A stretch of DNA of 64,000 bases, taken from the NCBI GenBank assembly GCA_963928055.1, contig CAWVDN010000003.1, positions 62,001 through 126,000 of the forward strand, given 5' to 3'. The translations under genes and the position numbers were made by a program. Shown here in pieces: positions 45,187 through 53,595 of the stretch. Numbering within the stretch: position 1 is the stretch's first letter; every line of letters begins with the position of its first letter. This DNA is from Scatomonas sp963928055 (GTDB taxonomy: Bacteria > Bacillota > Clostridia > Lachnospirales > Lachnospiraceae). Below the pieces are notes generated by a model, which was not told the origin of the DNA, ran no database searches, and saw only the letters and a list, made by a program, of their open reading frames with translations.

Positions 45187-47304
45187 TTGGCTGGAAGAGA
45201 ATATCCATTAGAGAGAACCAGAAACATCGGTATCATGGCTCACATTGACGCCGGAAAGACCACTCTGACCGAGCGTATCCTGTACTACACCGGTGTGAAC
45301 TACAAGATTGGAGATACTCACGAAGGCACGGCGACCATGGACTGGATGGAGCAGGAGCAGGAGCGTGGTATTACCATTACCTCCGCCGCTACCACCTGCC
45401 ACTGGACCCTGCAGGAAAACTGCAAGCCGAAACCGGGCGCTCTGGAGCACCGTATCAACATCATCGATACCCCCGGACACGTGGACTTCACCGTTGAGGT
45501 AGAGCGTTCCCTGCGTGTGCTGGACGGAGCCGTAGGCGTGTTCTGCGCCAAGGGCGGCGTGGAGCCCCAGTCCGAGAACGTATGGCGTCAGGCAGACACC
45601 TACAACGTACCCCGTATGGCATTCATCAACAAGATGGATATCCTGGGCGCGAACTTCTACGGAGCGGTAGATCAGATCCGTACCCGTCTGGGCAAGAACG
45701 CCATCATCCTGCAGCTTCCCATCGGAAAAGAGGATGAGTTCAAGGGCATCATCGACCTGTTCGAGATGAAGGCATACATCTACAATGACGACAAGGGCGA
45801 GGATATCTCCATCACGGATATCCCTGAGGATATGCAGGACGACGCCGAGCTGTACCACACCGAGCTGATCGAGAAGGTCTGCGAGCTGGACGACGACCTG
45901 ATGATGCGTTACCTGGAAGACGATATCCCCTCTGTGGACGAGATGAAGGCAGTGCTGCGGAAAGCTACCTGCGAGTGCGCGGCTGTTCCCGTATGCTGCG
46001 GATCCGCCTACAGAAACAAGGGCGTACAGAAGCTTCTGGACGCGATCCTGGAGTACATGCCTGCTCCCACCGACATTCCTCCCATCGAGGGAACGGATCT
46101 GGACGGCAACCCCATGGTGAGACACTCTTCCGATGACGAGCCCTTCTCCGCTCTGGTCTTCAAGATCATGACGGATCCCTTCGTAGGAAAACTGGCATAT
46201 TTCCGTGTGTATTCCGGTACCATGAACTCCGGTTCCTATGTACTGAATGCCACAAAAGATAAGAAAGAGCGTGTGGGACGTATCCTGCAGATGCACGCCA
46301 ACAAGAGAATGGAGCTGGATAAGGTTTACTCCGGCGATATCGCCGCGGCCATCGGCTTTAAGATCTCTACCACCGGCGATACCATCTGCGACGAGCAGCA
46401 TCCGGTCATCCTGGAGTCCATGGAGTTCCCGGAGCCGGTTATCGAGCTGGCCATCGAGCCCAAGACCAAAGCGGGCCAGGGCAAGCTGGGCGAGGCTCTT
46501 TCCAAGCTGGCTGAGGAGGATCCCACCTTCCGCGCCCACACCAATCAGGAGACAGGCCAGACCATCATCGCCGGAATGGGCGAGCTGCATCTGGAGATCA
46601 TCGTAGACCGTCTGCTCCGTGAGTTCCATGTGGAGGCCAACGTAGGCGCTCCCCAGGTTGCTTACAAGGAGACCATCACCAAGAATGTGGATGTGGACAG
46701 CAAGTACGCGAAACAGTCCGGTGGACGTGGACAGTATGGTCACTGTAAAGTGAAGTTCGAGCCCATGGACGCCAACGGCGAGGAGACCTACAAGTTCGAG
46801 TCCACCGTTGTGGGCGGCGCGATCCCCAAGGAATATATCCCCGCTGTGGACGAGGGTATCCAGGACGCTATGAAGGCCGGTATCCTGGGAGGCTTCCCGG
46901 TAGTCGGCGTACACGCCAACGTGTACGACGGATCCTACCACGAGGTAGACTCCTCCGAGATGGCATTCCATATCGCCGGATCCCTGGCATTCAAGGATGC
47001 CATGAAGAAGGCTTCTCCGGTACTGCTGGAGCCCATCATGAAGGTAGAGGTTTCCACTCCGGAAGATTACATGGGCGATGTCATCGGCGATATCAACTCC
47101 CGCCGGGGACGCATCGAGGGTATGGACGACATCGGCGGCGGCAAGATGATCCGCGGATTCGTTCCTCTGGCGGAGATGTTCGGATACGCCACCGACCTTC
47201 GTTCCAGAACCCAGGGCCGTGGAAACTACTCCATGTTCTTTGACAGATACGAGCAGGTTCCCAAGTCTGTACAGGAAAAAGTTCTGTCTGACAAGAGCAA
47301 ATAA
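45187..47304 (+). CDS. fusA: elongation factor G
   Basis: The 705-residue translocase has G1 AHIDAGKTTLTERIL, the switch RGITITSAATT, G3 DTPGHVDFTVEVERSLRVLDG and G4 NKMDILG. Domains II-V follow, including GRGQYGHCKVKFEP and the C-terminal GRGNYSMFFDRYEQVP. The start is TTG at 45187 with AAAGGAGGAAAA before it. It lies 14 bases after rpsG in the same operon. The length and motifs match canonical EF-G1. Confidence 0.98.
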   Translation: MAGREYPLERTRNIGIMAHIDAGKTTLTERILYYTGVNYKIGDTHEGTATMDWMEQEQERGITITSAATTCHWTLQENCKPKPGALEHRINIIDTPGHVDFTVEVERSLRVLDGAVGVFCAKGGVEPQSENVWRQADTYNVPRMAFINKMDILGANFYGAVDQIRTRLGKNAIILQLPIGKEDEFKGIIDLFEMKAYIYNDDKGEDISITDIPEDMQDDAELYHTELIEKVCELDDDLMMRYLEDDIPSVDEMKAVLRKATCECAAVPVCCGSAYRNKGVQKLLDAILEYMPAPTDIPPIEGTDLDGNPMVRHSSDDEPFSALVFKIMTDPFVGKLAYFRVYSGTMNSGSYVLNATKDKKERVGRILQMHANKRMELDKVYSGDIAAAIGFKISTTGDTICDEQHPVILESMEFPEPVIELAIEPKTKAGQGKLGEALSKLAEEDPTFRAHTNQETGQTIIAGMGELHLEIIVDRLLREFHVEANVGAPQVAYKETITKNVDVDSKYAKQSGGRGQYGHCKVKFEPMDANGEETYKFESTVVGGAIPKEYIPAVDEGIQDAMKAGILGGFPVVGVHANVYDGSYHEVDSSEMAFHIAGSLAFKDAMKKASPVLLEPIMKVEVSTPEDYMGDVIGDINSRRGRIEGMDDIGGGKMIRGFVPLAEMFGYATDLRSRTQGRGNYSMFFDRYEQVPKSVQEKVLSDKSK

Positions 47305-47327
47305 GTAATAATTCGTTTATATTTCCC

Positions 47328-47356
47328 TTGCAAAGCGAGCGGAAATGCAATATAAT
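47328..47356 (+). promoter_or_regulatory. separate promoter of tuf
   Basis: TTGCAA (47328-47333), 17 bases and TATAAT (47351-47356) in the fusA-tuf gap, 83 bases before tuf. Confidence 0.8.
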
Positions 47357-47438
47357 CTAGTTTAGCAGATTTTTGAGTAAAAAAGGAAAATCAAAAAGCG
47401 CCCACAGGGCCTGAGATTTATAAGGAGGACTTTTAAAA

Positions 47439-48632
47439 ATGGCAAAAGCTAAGTTTGAGAGAACAAAACCCCATTGTAACATTGGTACCATCGGCCACGT
47501 AGACCATGGTAAAACCACTCTGACCGCAGCTATCACCAAGACCCTGCACGCAAGACTGGGTCTGGGCCAGGAAGTTGCATTCGAGAATATCGACAAGGCT
47601 CCGGAAGAGAGAGAGCGTGGAATCACCATCTCTACCGCACACGTTGAGTACGAGACTGCGAAGAGACACTACGCACACGTTGACTGCCCCGGACATGCCG
47701 ACTACGTTAAGAACATGATCACCGGTGCTGCTCAGATGGACGGCGCTATCCTGGTTGTTGCCGCTACCGACGGTGTTATGGCTCAGACCAAGGAGCACAT
47801 CCTTCTGTCCCGTCAGGTAGGCGTTCCCTACATCGTTGTATTCATGAACAAATGTGACATGGTAGACGATGAGGAGCTGCTGGAGCTGGTAGACATGGAG
47901 ATCCGTGAGCTGCTGAACGAGTACGACTTCCCGGGCGATGACACCCCGATCATTCAGGGTTCCGCTCTGAAGGCTCTGGAAGATCCCATGGGACCCTGGG
48001 GCGACAAGATTATGGAGCTGATGGATGCTGTAGATGCTTACATCCCGGATCCCCAGCGTGACACTGACAAACCGTTCCTGATGCCTGTAGAGGATGTATT
48101 CACCATCACCGGCCGTGGTACGGTTGCTACCGGTAGAGTAGAGCGTGGTGTTCTGCATCTGAACGAGGAAGTTGAGATCGTTGGTATCAAAGAGGAGACC
48201 AGAAAGACCGTTGTTACCGGTATCGAGATGTTCCGTAAGCTGCTGGATGAGGCTCAGGCTGGTGATAACATCGGCGCTCTGCTTCGTGGTGTTCAGAGAA
48301 CTGAAATCGAAAGAGGACAGGTTCTGGCAAAACCGGGCAGCGTTACCTGCCACAAGAAATTTACCGCTCAGGTATACGTTCTGACCAAGGACGAGGGTGG
48401 CCGTCATACTCCGTTCTTCAACAACTACAGACCGCAGTTCTACTTCCGTACAACGGACGTTACCGGCGTGATCGCTCTGCCCGAAGGCACTGAGATGTGC
48501 ATGCCTGGCGACAACGTAGAGATGACCATCGAGCTGATCCATCCCATCGCTATGGAGCAGGGTCTTACCTTCGCTATCCGTGAGGGCGGACGTACTGTAG
48601 GATCCGGCCGTGTTGCCACCATCATCGAGTAA
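47439..48632 (+). CDS. tuf: elongation factor Tu
   Basis: The 397-residue GTPase carries aminoacyl-tRNA to the ribosome. G1 is GHVDHGKTTLTAAI, the switch ERGITISTAHVEYET, G3 DCPGHADYVKNMITGAAQMDGAIL and G4 NKCDMVDDEEL; the C-terminal domains show GRGTVATGRVERG and FRTTDVTG. Codon choice is biased to a small set (many CGT, GTT, GAC), as expected for a highly expressed gene. AAGGAGG precedes the start. It has its own promoter besides read-through from fusA. Confidence 0.98.
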   Translation: MAKAKFERTKPHCNIGTIGHVDHGKTTLTAAITKTLHARLGLGQEVAFENIDKAPEERERGITISTAHVEYETAKRHYAHVDCPGHADYVKNMITGAAQMDGAILVVAATDGVMAQTKEHILLSRQVGVPYIVVFMNKCDMVDDEELLELVDMEIRELLNEYDFPGDDTPIIQGSALKALEDPMGPWGDKIMELMDAVDAYIPDPQRDTDKPFLMPVEDVFTITGRGTVATGRVERGVLHLNEEVEIVGIKEETRKTVVTGIEMFRKLLDEAQAGDNIGALLRGVQRTEIERGQVLAKPGSVTCHKKFTAQVYVLTKDEGGRHTPFFNNYRPQFYFRTTDVTGVIALPEGTEMCMPGDNVEMTIELIHPIAMEQGLTFAIREGGRTVGSGRVATIIE

Positions 48633-48654
48633 TTCATATCCCATCGACAGGATA

Positions 48655-48718
48655 TAAAAAAAGGAGCCGCGTCTCCATAGATGAGAAATCATCTGTGGGG
48701 CCGCGGCTCCTATTTTAT
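48655..48718 (+). terminator. terminator of tuf
   Basis: AGGAGCCGCG (48662-48671) pairs with CGCGGCTCCT (48702-48711), with an inner stem CCATAGATGA/TCATCTGTGG, followed by ATTTTAT. Confidence 0.9.
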
Positions 48719-48761
48719 CTGTAAAAGAAAGCTCCGGGACTTCCAGGCAAGCTGTTGCGGC

Positions 48762-49250
48762 AGCTACGGTAAGGATCAGAGGTTTCTTTGAAAATACGGT
48801 AGAGGAAGTCGGCGAACTACAGTAAGAATCAGAGGTTTCTTTGAAGTTACGGTAGAGGAAGTCGGCGAACTACGGTAAGAATCAATGATTTCTTCGAAAA
48901 TACGGTAGAGGAAGTCGGCGAACTACAGTAAGAATCAATGATTTCTCTGAACATACGGTAGAGGAAGTCGGCGAACTACGGCAAGAATCAGGGATTACTT
49001 TGAACATACGGTAGAGGAAACCAGGGAGCTAATGTAAGAATCAGAGGTTTCTTTGAAGTTACGGTAGAGGAAGTCGGTGAACTACTGTAAGAATCAGTGA
49101 TTTCTCTGAAAATACGGTAGAGGAAGTCGGCGAACTACAGTAAGAATCAATGATTTCTTCAAAAATACGGTAGTGGAATTTGGCGAACTACAGTAAGAAT
49201 CAGTGATTTCTTCGAAAATACGGTAGAGGAATCCAGGGAACTACGAGGAG
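48762..49250. repeat. 53-bp tandem repeat array, locus 2 (nine phased units)
   Basis: TACGGTAG recurs at 48795, 48848, 48901, 48954, 49007, 49060, 49113, 49166 and 49219, each exactly 53 bases apart, with partial units at both ends. Each unit also carries an arm TACnGTA 23 bases later (for example 48818), degenerate in the unit starting at 49007, giving an inverted pair around a GAGGAAGTCGGCGAAC-type centre, then a TTTCTTTGAAAA-like tail. Units differ by scattered point changes but not in length. The array lies between the tuf terminator and the terminator of the convergent zinc-ribbon gene and encodes nothing visible. Confidence 0.95.
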
Positions 49251-49275
49251 AGTTCGGACTCCTTTGAAAGTGCAT

Positions 49276-49319
49276 AAAAAGACCTGCCTGCAGGAGCTTT
49301 GCCCTGCAGGCAGACTTTT
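49276..49319. terminator. terminator of the zinc-ribbon gene
   Basis: CTGCCTGCAGG (49284-49294) pairs with CCTGCAGGCAG (49303-49313); on the minus strand a T-run (TCTTTTT) follows. Confidence 0.85.
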
Positions 49320-49329
49320 AAGAGATGTT

Positions 49330-49524
49330 TCAGTCTTCTTTCTTTTCCACCATAGGAGAGTCAGGAGTCTGGGCCTTAAATACATAGCCGCACTGGCAGA
49401 CGGCGTCTTCTACAATACGGCCTTTGACGGTAAACACTTCCACCTCTTCGCCGCACTGCGGGCAGATCCGATCCTCCGGCACCGGTGTCTTAAATTTTGC
49501 TTCGCATCCATCTAATACAGCCAT
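49330..49524 (-). CDS. small zinc-ribbon protein
   Basis: The 64-residue protein has one zinc-ribbon core: CPQCGEEVEVFTVKGRIVEDAVCQCG, with Cys pairs near residues 21/24 and 43/45. It resembles small zinc-binding proteins of unknown role in Clostridia. GGAGGTG lies 6 bases before the ATG at 49524. It is a single gene with a strong terminator. No partner gene is suggested by context. Confidence 0.75.
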   Translation of the reverse strand: MAVLDGCEAKFKTPVPEDRICPQCGEEVEVFTVKGRIVEDAVCQCGYVFKAQTPDSPMVEKKED

Positions 49525-49678
49525 TGCTTGCACCTCCTTGAAAAACAGTTTTCATCTGTATATGTTCAGTATAGCCTAAAAAACGAAAAAAAACAAGCGC
49601 ATAGCCAACAGGATCTGACCGGGATCAGAAAAAACCTCGGCCGAAGAAGGCGGAATACGGGAAAATGCAAGAAAACCG

Positions 49679-49708
49679 TTGACAAATTGCAAAAACCTAT
49701 TATATAAT
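49679..49708 (+). promoter_or_regulatory. promoter of the aspS T-box transcript
   Basis: TTGACA (49679-49684), an 18-base spacer and TATAAT (49703-49708), just before the T-box stem I. Confidence 0.85.
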
Positions 49709-49713
49709 CTCTG

Positions 49714-49948
49714 CGATGGCGATGACGAAGAGAAGTAGCCCGGAAGATCGCTCCCAGAGAGCGGGGAACGGTGAGAGCCCCGCAGAATGAGTCCGTGTGA
49801 ATAACACTTCAGCAGCCGCAATCTGAACACTGTTTCTTTACAGGACAGCCAGTAGGTGCGCCGTGAGCCGCGCGATAAGCGGCGGGGCTTTCATAGAGAA
49901 GCCGCAGAGAGACTGAAATCAGTAAATCAGGTGGTACCGCGGACATAC
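49714..49948 (+). ncRNA. T-box leader of aspS
   Basis: The RNA has the stem I start ATGACGAAGAGAAGTAG, a stem I apical region, the specifier strand GTGTGAATAACACTTC, and the conserved T-box bulge AGGTGGTACCGCGG (about 49930-49943) that pairs with the tRNA 3' end. Aligning the specifier strand with a standard T-box (GAA-n-codon-A-TTC) puts the specifier at 49803-49805, AAC, an asparagine codon. Uncharged tRNA should favour antitermination and switch on aspS. The class is certain; the specifier reading is inferred. Confidence 0.92.
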
Positions 49949-49997
49949 AAGCTGTTCGTCCTGAACAAAACGTTTAGGGCGGGCAGCTTATTTTGCG
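49949..49997 (+). terminator. T-box-controlled terminator
   Basis: A 14-base stem with G-T pairs, AAGCTGTTCGTCCT against AGGGCGGGCAGCTT, followed by ATTTTG. Confidence 0.85.
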
Positions 49998-50013
49998 CGT
50001 AAACTACGAGCCG

Positions 50014-50226
50014 GGCGGCAAGATACCAACAGACGCGGCGGTTATGCCTGCATAACAAGCCGTGACTGTTGGTATCTTGACATGCGGCGACAGCCGCGAG
50101 TGAGCAGGAGCGGAGCGGATGCGAACTGCCCGGGGAGGGCGGCGCGAAGAGCGACAGCCGCGAGTGAGCAGGAGCGGAGCGGATGCGAACTGCCCGGGGA
50201 GGGCGGCGCGAAGAGCGGCGCACTTG
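50014..50226. repeat. inserted palindromic element plus 64-bp tandem duplication in the aspS leader
   Basis: After the T-box terminator comes a long hairpin: CAAGATACCAACAG (50019-50032) pairs perfectly with CTGTTGGTATCTTG (50066-50079), with an inner GTTATG/CATAAC stem. It is followed by two identical 64-base GC-rich units (50087-50150 and 50151-50214). This is not part of a normal T-box leader and looks like an intergenic repeat or MITE-like element. Confidence 0.8.
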
Positions 50227-50278
50227 TACCGCCCTAAAAGGAATCGTCTTAGAAGAGTGAAATTGCAAGGAGGAGATT

Positions 50279-52030
50279 ATGGACACATCAAACATCTACC
50301 GCAGCCGTACTCTCAACCAGGTGAGCGAGGCGGATGTGGGACAGAACCTGAAACTGGCGGGCTGGATCGAGAATATCCGGGACCACGGCGGAGTATCCTT
50401 TATTGACCTGCGGGATATGTACGGGGTCATGCAGGTGGTCATGCGGGACACCAGCCTTCTGGAGGGCCTCAGCAAGGAGGACTGTATTTCCGTGGAAGGT
50501 CCGGTGCAGCACCGGGACGAAGAAACCTACAATGATAAGATCCCTACGGGTACCATCGAGCTGGAGGCCCACAAGGTAGCGGTCCTTGGCAAGGTAAGAC
50601 GCCAGCTGCCCTTTGAGATCATGACCTCCAAGGAGACCCGGGAGGATGTGCGCCTGAAATACCGCTACCTGGATCTGCGGAACCGGAAGGTGAAAGATAA
50701 CATGATCTTCCGCTCCCAGGTGATCTCCTTCCTGCGCCAGAAGATGACGGAGATGGGCTTCCTGGAGATCCAGACCCCCATCCTCTGCGCCTCTTCCCCG
50801 GAGGGAGCCAGGGACTACATTGTTCCCTCCCGGAAGTTTAAAGGGAAATTCTACGCCCTGCCCCAGGCGCCCCAGCAGTACAAGCAGCTGCTGATGGTGT
50901 CGGGCTTTGATAAATATTTCCAGATCGCTCCCTGTTTCCGAGACGAGGACGCCAGAGCGGACCGGTCCCCGGGAGAGTTTTACCAGCTGGATTTTGAGAT
51001 GAGCTTCGCCACCCAGGAGGATGTATTCCGGGCCGGAGAGGAAGTGCTGACCGCAGCCTTCCGGAAATTTGCTCCGGAAGGATATCAGGTGACGGAAGCG
51101 CCCTATCCGGTGATCAGTTATAAGCAGGCGATGCTGGAGTTCGGCACCGACAAGCCGGATCTGCGGAACCCCCTGCGGATCGTGGATGTGACGGAGTTCT
51201 TCCAGAACTGTACCTTCAAGCCCTTCCACAACAAGACTGTGCGGGCCATCAAGGTGCACGCGGATATGTCCAAGGGCTTCCATGAGAAGCTGCTGAAGTT
51301 CGCCACCTCCATCGGCATGGGGGGACTGGGCTATCTGGAAGTAAAGGAAGATATGAGCTACAAGGGACCCATTGACAAGTTCATTCCGGCGGAGCGGAAG
51401 GGCGAGATCGCCCAGATCGCGGGGCTGGAACCGGGGGACACCATTTTCTTTATCGCGGACAATGAGGAGAGAGCCTCCCTGTACGCGGGCCAGATCCGCA
51501 CGGAGCTGGGAGAGCGGCTGGATCTCTGCGAGAAGAACGCGTACCGGTTCTGCTTTGTCAATGACTTCCCCATGTATGAGTACGACAAAGAGGAAAAGAA
51601 GATCATCTTCACCCACAATCCCTTCTCCATGCCCCAGGGAGGTCTGGAGGCCCTGAATACCAAGGATCCTCTGGAAGTGCTGGCTTATCAGTACGACATT
51701 GTCTGCAACGGAGTGGAGCTGTCCTCCGGAGCGGTCCGGAACCATGATCTGGACATTATGGTCAAGGCCTTTGAGATCGCCGGCTACACCGAGGAAGATC
51801 TGCAGAAGAAGTTCGGAGCCCTGTACCAGGCGTTCCAGTTCGGCGCTCCGCCCCACGCGGGCATGGCCCCCGGCATCGACCGGATGATCATGCTGCTGCG
51901 GAACGAGGAGAACATCCGGGAGGTGATCCCCTTCCCCATGAACGGCAACGCCCAGGATCTTATGTGCGGCGCCCCGGGAGAAGTTTCCGAGACACAGCTG
52001 CGGGAAGCCCATATCAAAGTGAGACAGTAA
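50279..52030 (+). CDS. aspS: aspartyl-tRNA synthetase, bacterial type
   Basis: The 583-residue class II synthetase charges tRNA-Asp. It has an N-terminal OB-fold anticodon-binding domain (about 15-105; LAGWIENIRDHGGVSFIDLRD), motif 2 (FRDEDARADRSPGEFYQLDFEMSF), the bacterial GAD insertion (about 280-420) and motif 3 (GMAPGIDRMIMLL). The length and GAD insert make it the bacterial, not archaeal, form. The T-box before it seems to read an Asn codon; together with the absence of an AsnRS gene here, that hints at a non-discriminating enzyme feeding the GatCAB route. GGAGGAG precedes the start; hisS, a frequent neighbour, is absent. Confidence 0.96.
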   Translation: MDTSNIYRSRTLNQVSEADVGQNLKLAGWIENIRDHGGVSFIDLRDMYGVMQVVMRDTSLLEGLSKEDCISVEGPVQHRDEETYNDKIPTGTIELEAHKVAVLGKVRRQLPFEIMTSKETREDVRLKYRYLDLRNRKVKDNMIFRSQVISFLRQKMTEMGFLEIQTPILCASSPEGARDYIVPSRKFKGKFYALPQAPQQYKQLLMVSGFDKYFQIAPCFRDEDARADRSPGEFYQLDFEMSFATQEDVFRAGEEVLTAAFRKFAPEGYQVTEAPYPVISYKQAMLEFGTDKPDLRNPLRIVDVTEFFQNCTFKPFHNKTVRAIKVHADMSKGFHEKLLKFATSIGMGGLGYLEVKEDMSYKGPIDKFIPAERKGEIAQIAGLEPGDTIFFIADNEERASLYAGQIRTELGERLDLCEKNAYRFCFVNDFPMYEYDKEEKKIIFTHNPFSMPQGGLEALNTKDPLEVLAYQYDIVCNGVELSSGAVRNHDLDIMVKAFEIAGYTEEDLQKKFGALYQAFQFGAPPHAGMAPGIDRMIMLLRNEENIREVIPFPMNGNAQDLMCGAPGEVSETQLREAHIKVRQ

Positions 52031-52031
52031 G

Positions 52032-52379
52032 ATGAACATGGTCATGATCCTGGTGGATTTTCTCATACCGGCGCTGATGCTGCTTTTCGGCCTGGCTATG
52101 TGGAAAGCTCCTTCCCATAAAGTGGATAAGTGGTACGGCTACCGGACCCGGCGGGCCCTGAAAAGCAGGGAGGCCTACGTCTTCGCCCAGGTCCGCATGG
52201 GGCGGATCTGGACCTGGACGGCTCTTCCGCTGGGAGCGGCGGCCCTGATCCTGGCCCTGCTCTTTGGAACGGATCCGGGATTTACGAAGATTTCCCTGGC
52301 TCTTCTGGGAGGACAGGTGCTGGTGATGGTGCTGGCCATGATCCCGGTGGAGCGGGCTCTGAAGAAAAAATTCGGCTGA
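52032..52379 (+). CDS. SdpI-family small membrane protein
   Basis: The 115-residue protein has three hydrophobic segments (about 5-23, 62-82 and 88-105) and the family pattern WYGYRTRRALKSREAY between the first two. SdpI proteins include the immunity protein to the Bacillus SdpC toxin, but most relatives have no proven role, and no toxin gene is adjacent. It begins 2 bases after the aspS stop without an independent promoter. Co-transcription under T-box control is therefore likely. Confidence 0.75.
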   Translation: MNMVMILVDFLIPALMLLFGLAMWKAPSHKVDKWYGYRTRRALKSREAYVFAQVRMGRIWTWTALPLGAAALILALLFGTDPGFTKISLALLGGQVLVMVLAMIPVERALKKKFG

Positions 52380-52387
52380 GGTGAAAG

Positions 52388-53068
52388 ATGGAACGGGATG
52401 TAAGTATGGAGGAGATCTCTGACGGCCGCCTGTACGGGCTCAATGATCTGGTAAAGGCGGACTGCCGGGACTGCCGGGGCTGTTCCCGGTGCTGCCGGGA
52501 CATGGGCAGTTCCATTTTGCTGGATCCTCTGGATGTGTTCCGGCTGTCGGAGGGCCTGGGAGCTTCCTTTGAGGAGCTGCTGGAGCGATGCCTGGAACTG
52601 CATGTGGTAGACGGAGTGATCCTGCCCAACCTGAAAATGGATGAGAAAAGAAACTGCTGTGTGTTCCTGAACGACCAGGGACGCTGCTCCATTCACAGCT
52701 TCCGTCCGGGAATCTGCCGGATCTTTCCTCTGGGAAGATTCTATGAAAACCGGGATTTCCGGTATTTTCTGCAGATCCACGAGTGTCCCGCCAGCCGCAG
52801 CAAGATCAAAGTAAAAAAATGGATCGACACCCCGGATCTTCCGAAAAATCAGGAGTTTATCCGGGACTGGCACTTCTTCCTGAAGGATCTTCAGGAGACC
52901 TTCGGGACGGAGGCGGGAGCGGCCAGGCAGAAGGCCGTGAACGTATATATATTGAAACAGTTTTATCAGACTCCCTTCAGCCGGGAGCGGGACTTTTATC
53001 AGCAGTTCCGGGAAAGGCTGGAGGCAGCCCAGGGTGTCTGCGGCGTATGCCCAGGCGGAAAGGAGTAA
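52388..53068 (+). CDS. YkgJ-family cysteine-cluster protein
   Basis: The 226-residue protein has a YkgJ-type cluster of cysteines expected to bind zinc or an Fe-S centre: CRDCRGCSRCC (near residues 26-36), CCVFLNDQGRCSIHSFRPGICRIFPLG (near 84-110) and HECPASR. YkgJ proteins are widespread and poorly understood. It is separated by 8 bases from the SdpI-like gene and followed 3 bases later by a flavin reductase-like gene, so these small genes form one run behind aspS. The C-terminal half is helical without a recognisable domain. Confidence 0.82.
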   Translation: MERDVSMEEISDGRLYGLNDLVKADCRDCRGCSRCCRDMGSSILLDPLDVFRLSEGLGASFEELLERCLELHVVDGVILPNLKMDEKRNCCVFLNDQGRCSIHSFRPGICRIFPLGRFYENRDFRYFLQIHECPASRSKIKVKKWIDTPDLPKNQEFIRDWHFFLKDLQETFGTEAGAARQKAVNVYILKQFYQTPFSRERDFYQQFRERLEAAQGVCGVCPGGKE

Positions 53069-53071
53069 AGG

Positions 53072-53578
53072 ATGAGTTTTCGGGAAATTGATATTAAGAG
53101 TTATCCGGGAAATCCCTGGAAGATGATCGGAGACGACTGGATGCTGGTCACCGCGGAAAAAGACGGGAAGATCAATACCATGACCGCCTCCTGGGGCGGC
53201 GTCGGGATCATGTGGGGCAAGACCGTGGCCACCGCCTATCTCCGGCCCCAGCGGTATACCAAGGAGTTTGTGGACGGCAGCGATACCTTTACCTTAAGTT
53301 TTTTCGGCGGAAAAGAAAAGCAGGCCATGGGCTATCTGGGAAAGGTGTCCGGCAGAGAAGAGCCGGATAAGATCGGGAAGACGGACCTGCATGTGACAGA
53401 GGTGGAGGGAGCCCCCACCTTCCGGGAGGCGGAGCTGGTGCTGGTGTGCCGGAAGCTGTACGCCCAGGAGATGAAGCCGGAGTGTTTTCTGGCCGGGGAA
53501 GAGATTGAAAAATGGTATCCGGAAAAGGATTACCACACCATGTACATTGCCGAGATCGTCAAGGCCTACGCCAGGTAA
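53072..53578 (+). CDS. flavin reductase-like FMN-binding protein
   Basis: The 168-residue protein matches the flavin reductase-like split-barrel family. It begins with PWKMIGDDWMLVTAEKDGKINTMTASWGGVGIMWGKTVATAYLRPQRYT, the usual FMN-binding face, and has FTLSFFGGKEKQAMGYLGKVSGREEPDK in the middle. Such proteins reduce flavins with NAD(P)H or act on small molecules using bound FMN. The partner is unknown. It lies 3 bases after the YkgJ-like gene. Confidence 0.88.
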   Translation: MSFREIDIKSYPGNPWKMIGDDWMLVTAEKDGKINTMTASWGGVGIMWGKTVATAYLRPQRYTKEFVDGSDTFTLSFFGGKEKQAMGYLGKVSGREEPDKIGKTDLHVTEVEGAPTFREAELVLVCRKLYAQEMKPECFLAGEEIEKWYPEKDYHTMYIAEIVKAYAR

Positions 53579-53595
53579 GTTCCGGGGAGTCAACT

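Noticed and set aside
48762..49250. CRISPR array
   Set aside because: The entire 53-base unit repeats without unique spacers, and no cas genes lie nearby.
48762..49250. Integron attC array
   Set aside because: No integron integrase, no cassette genes, and the arms do not resemble attC R/L boxes.
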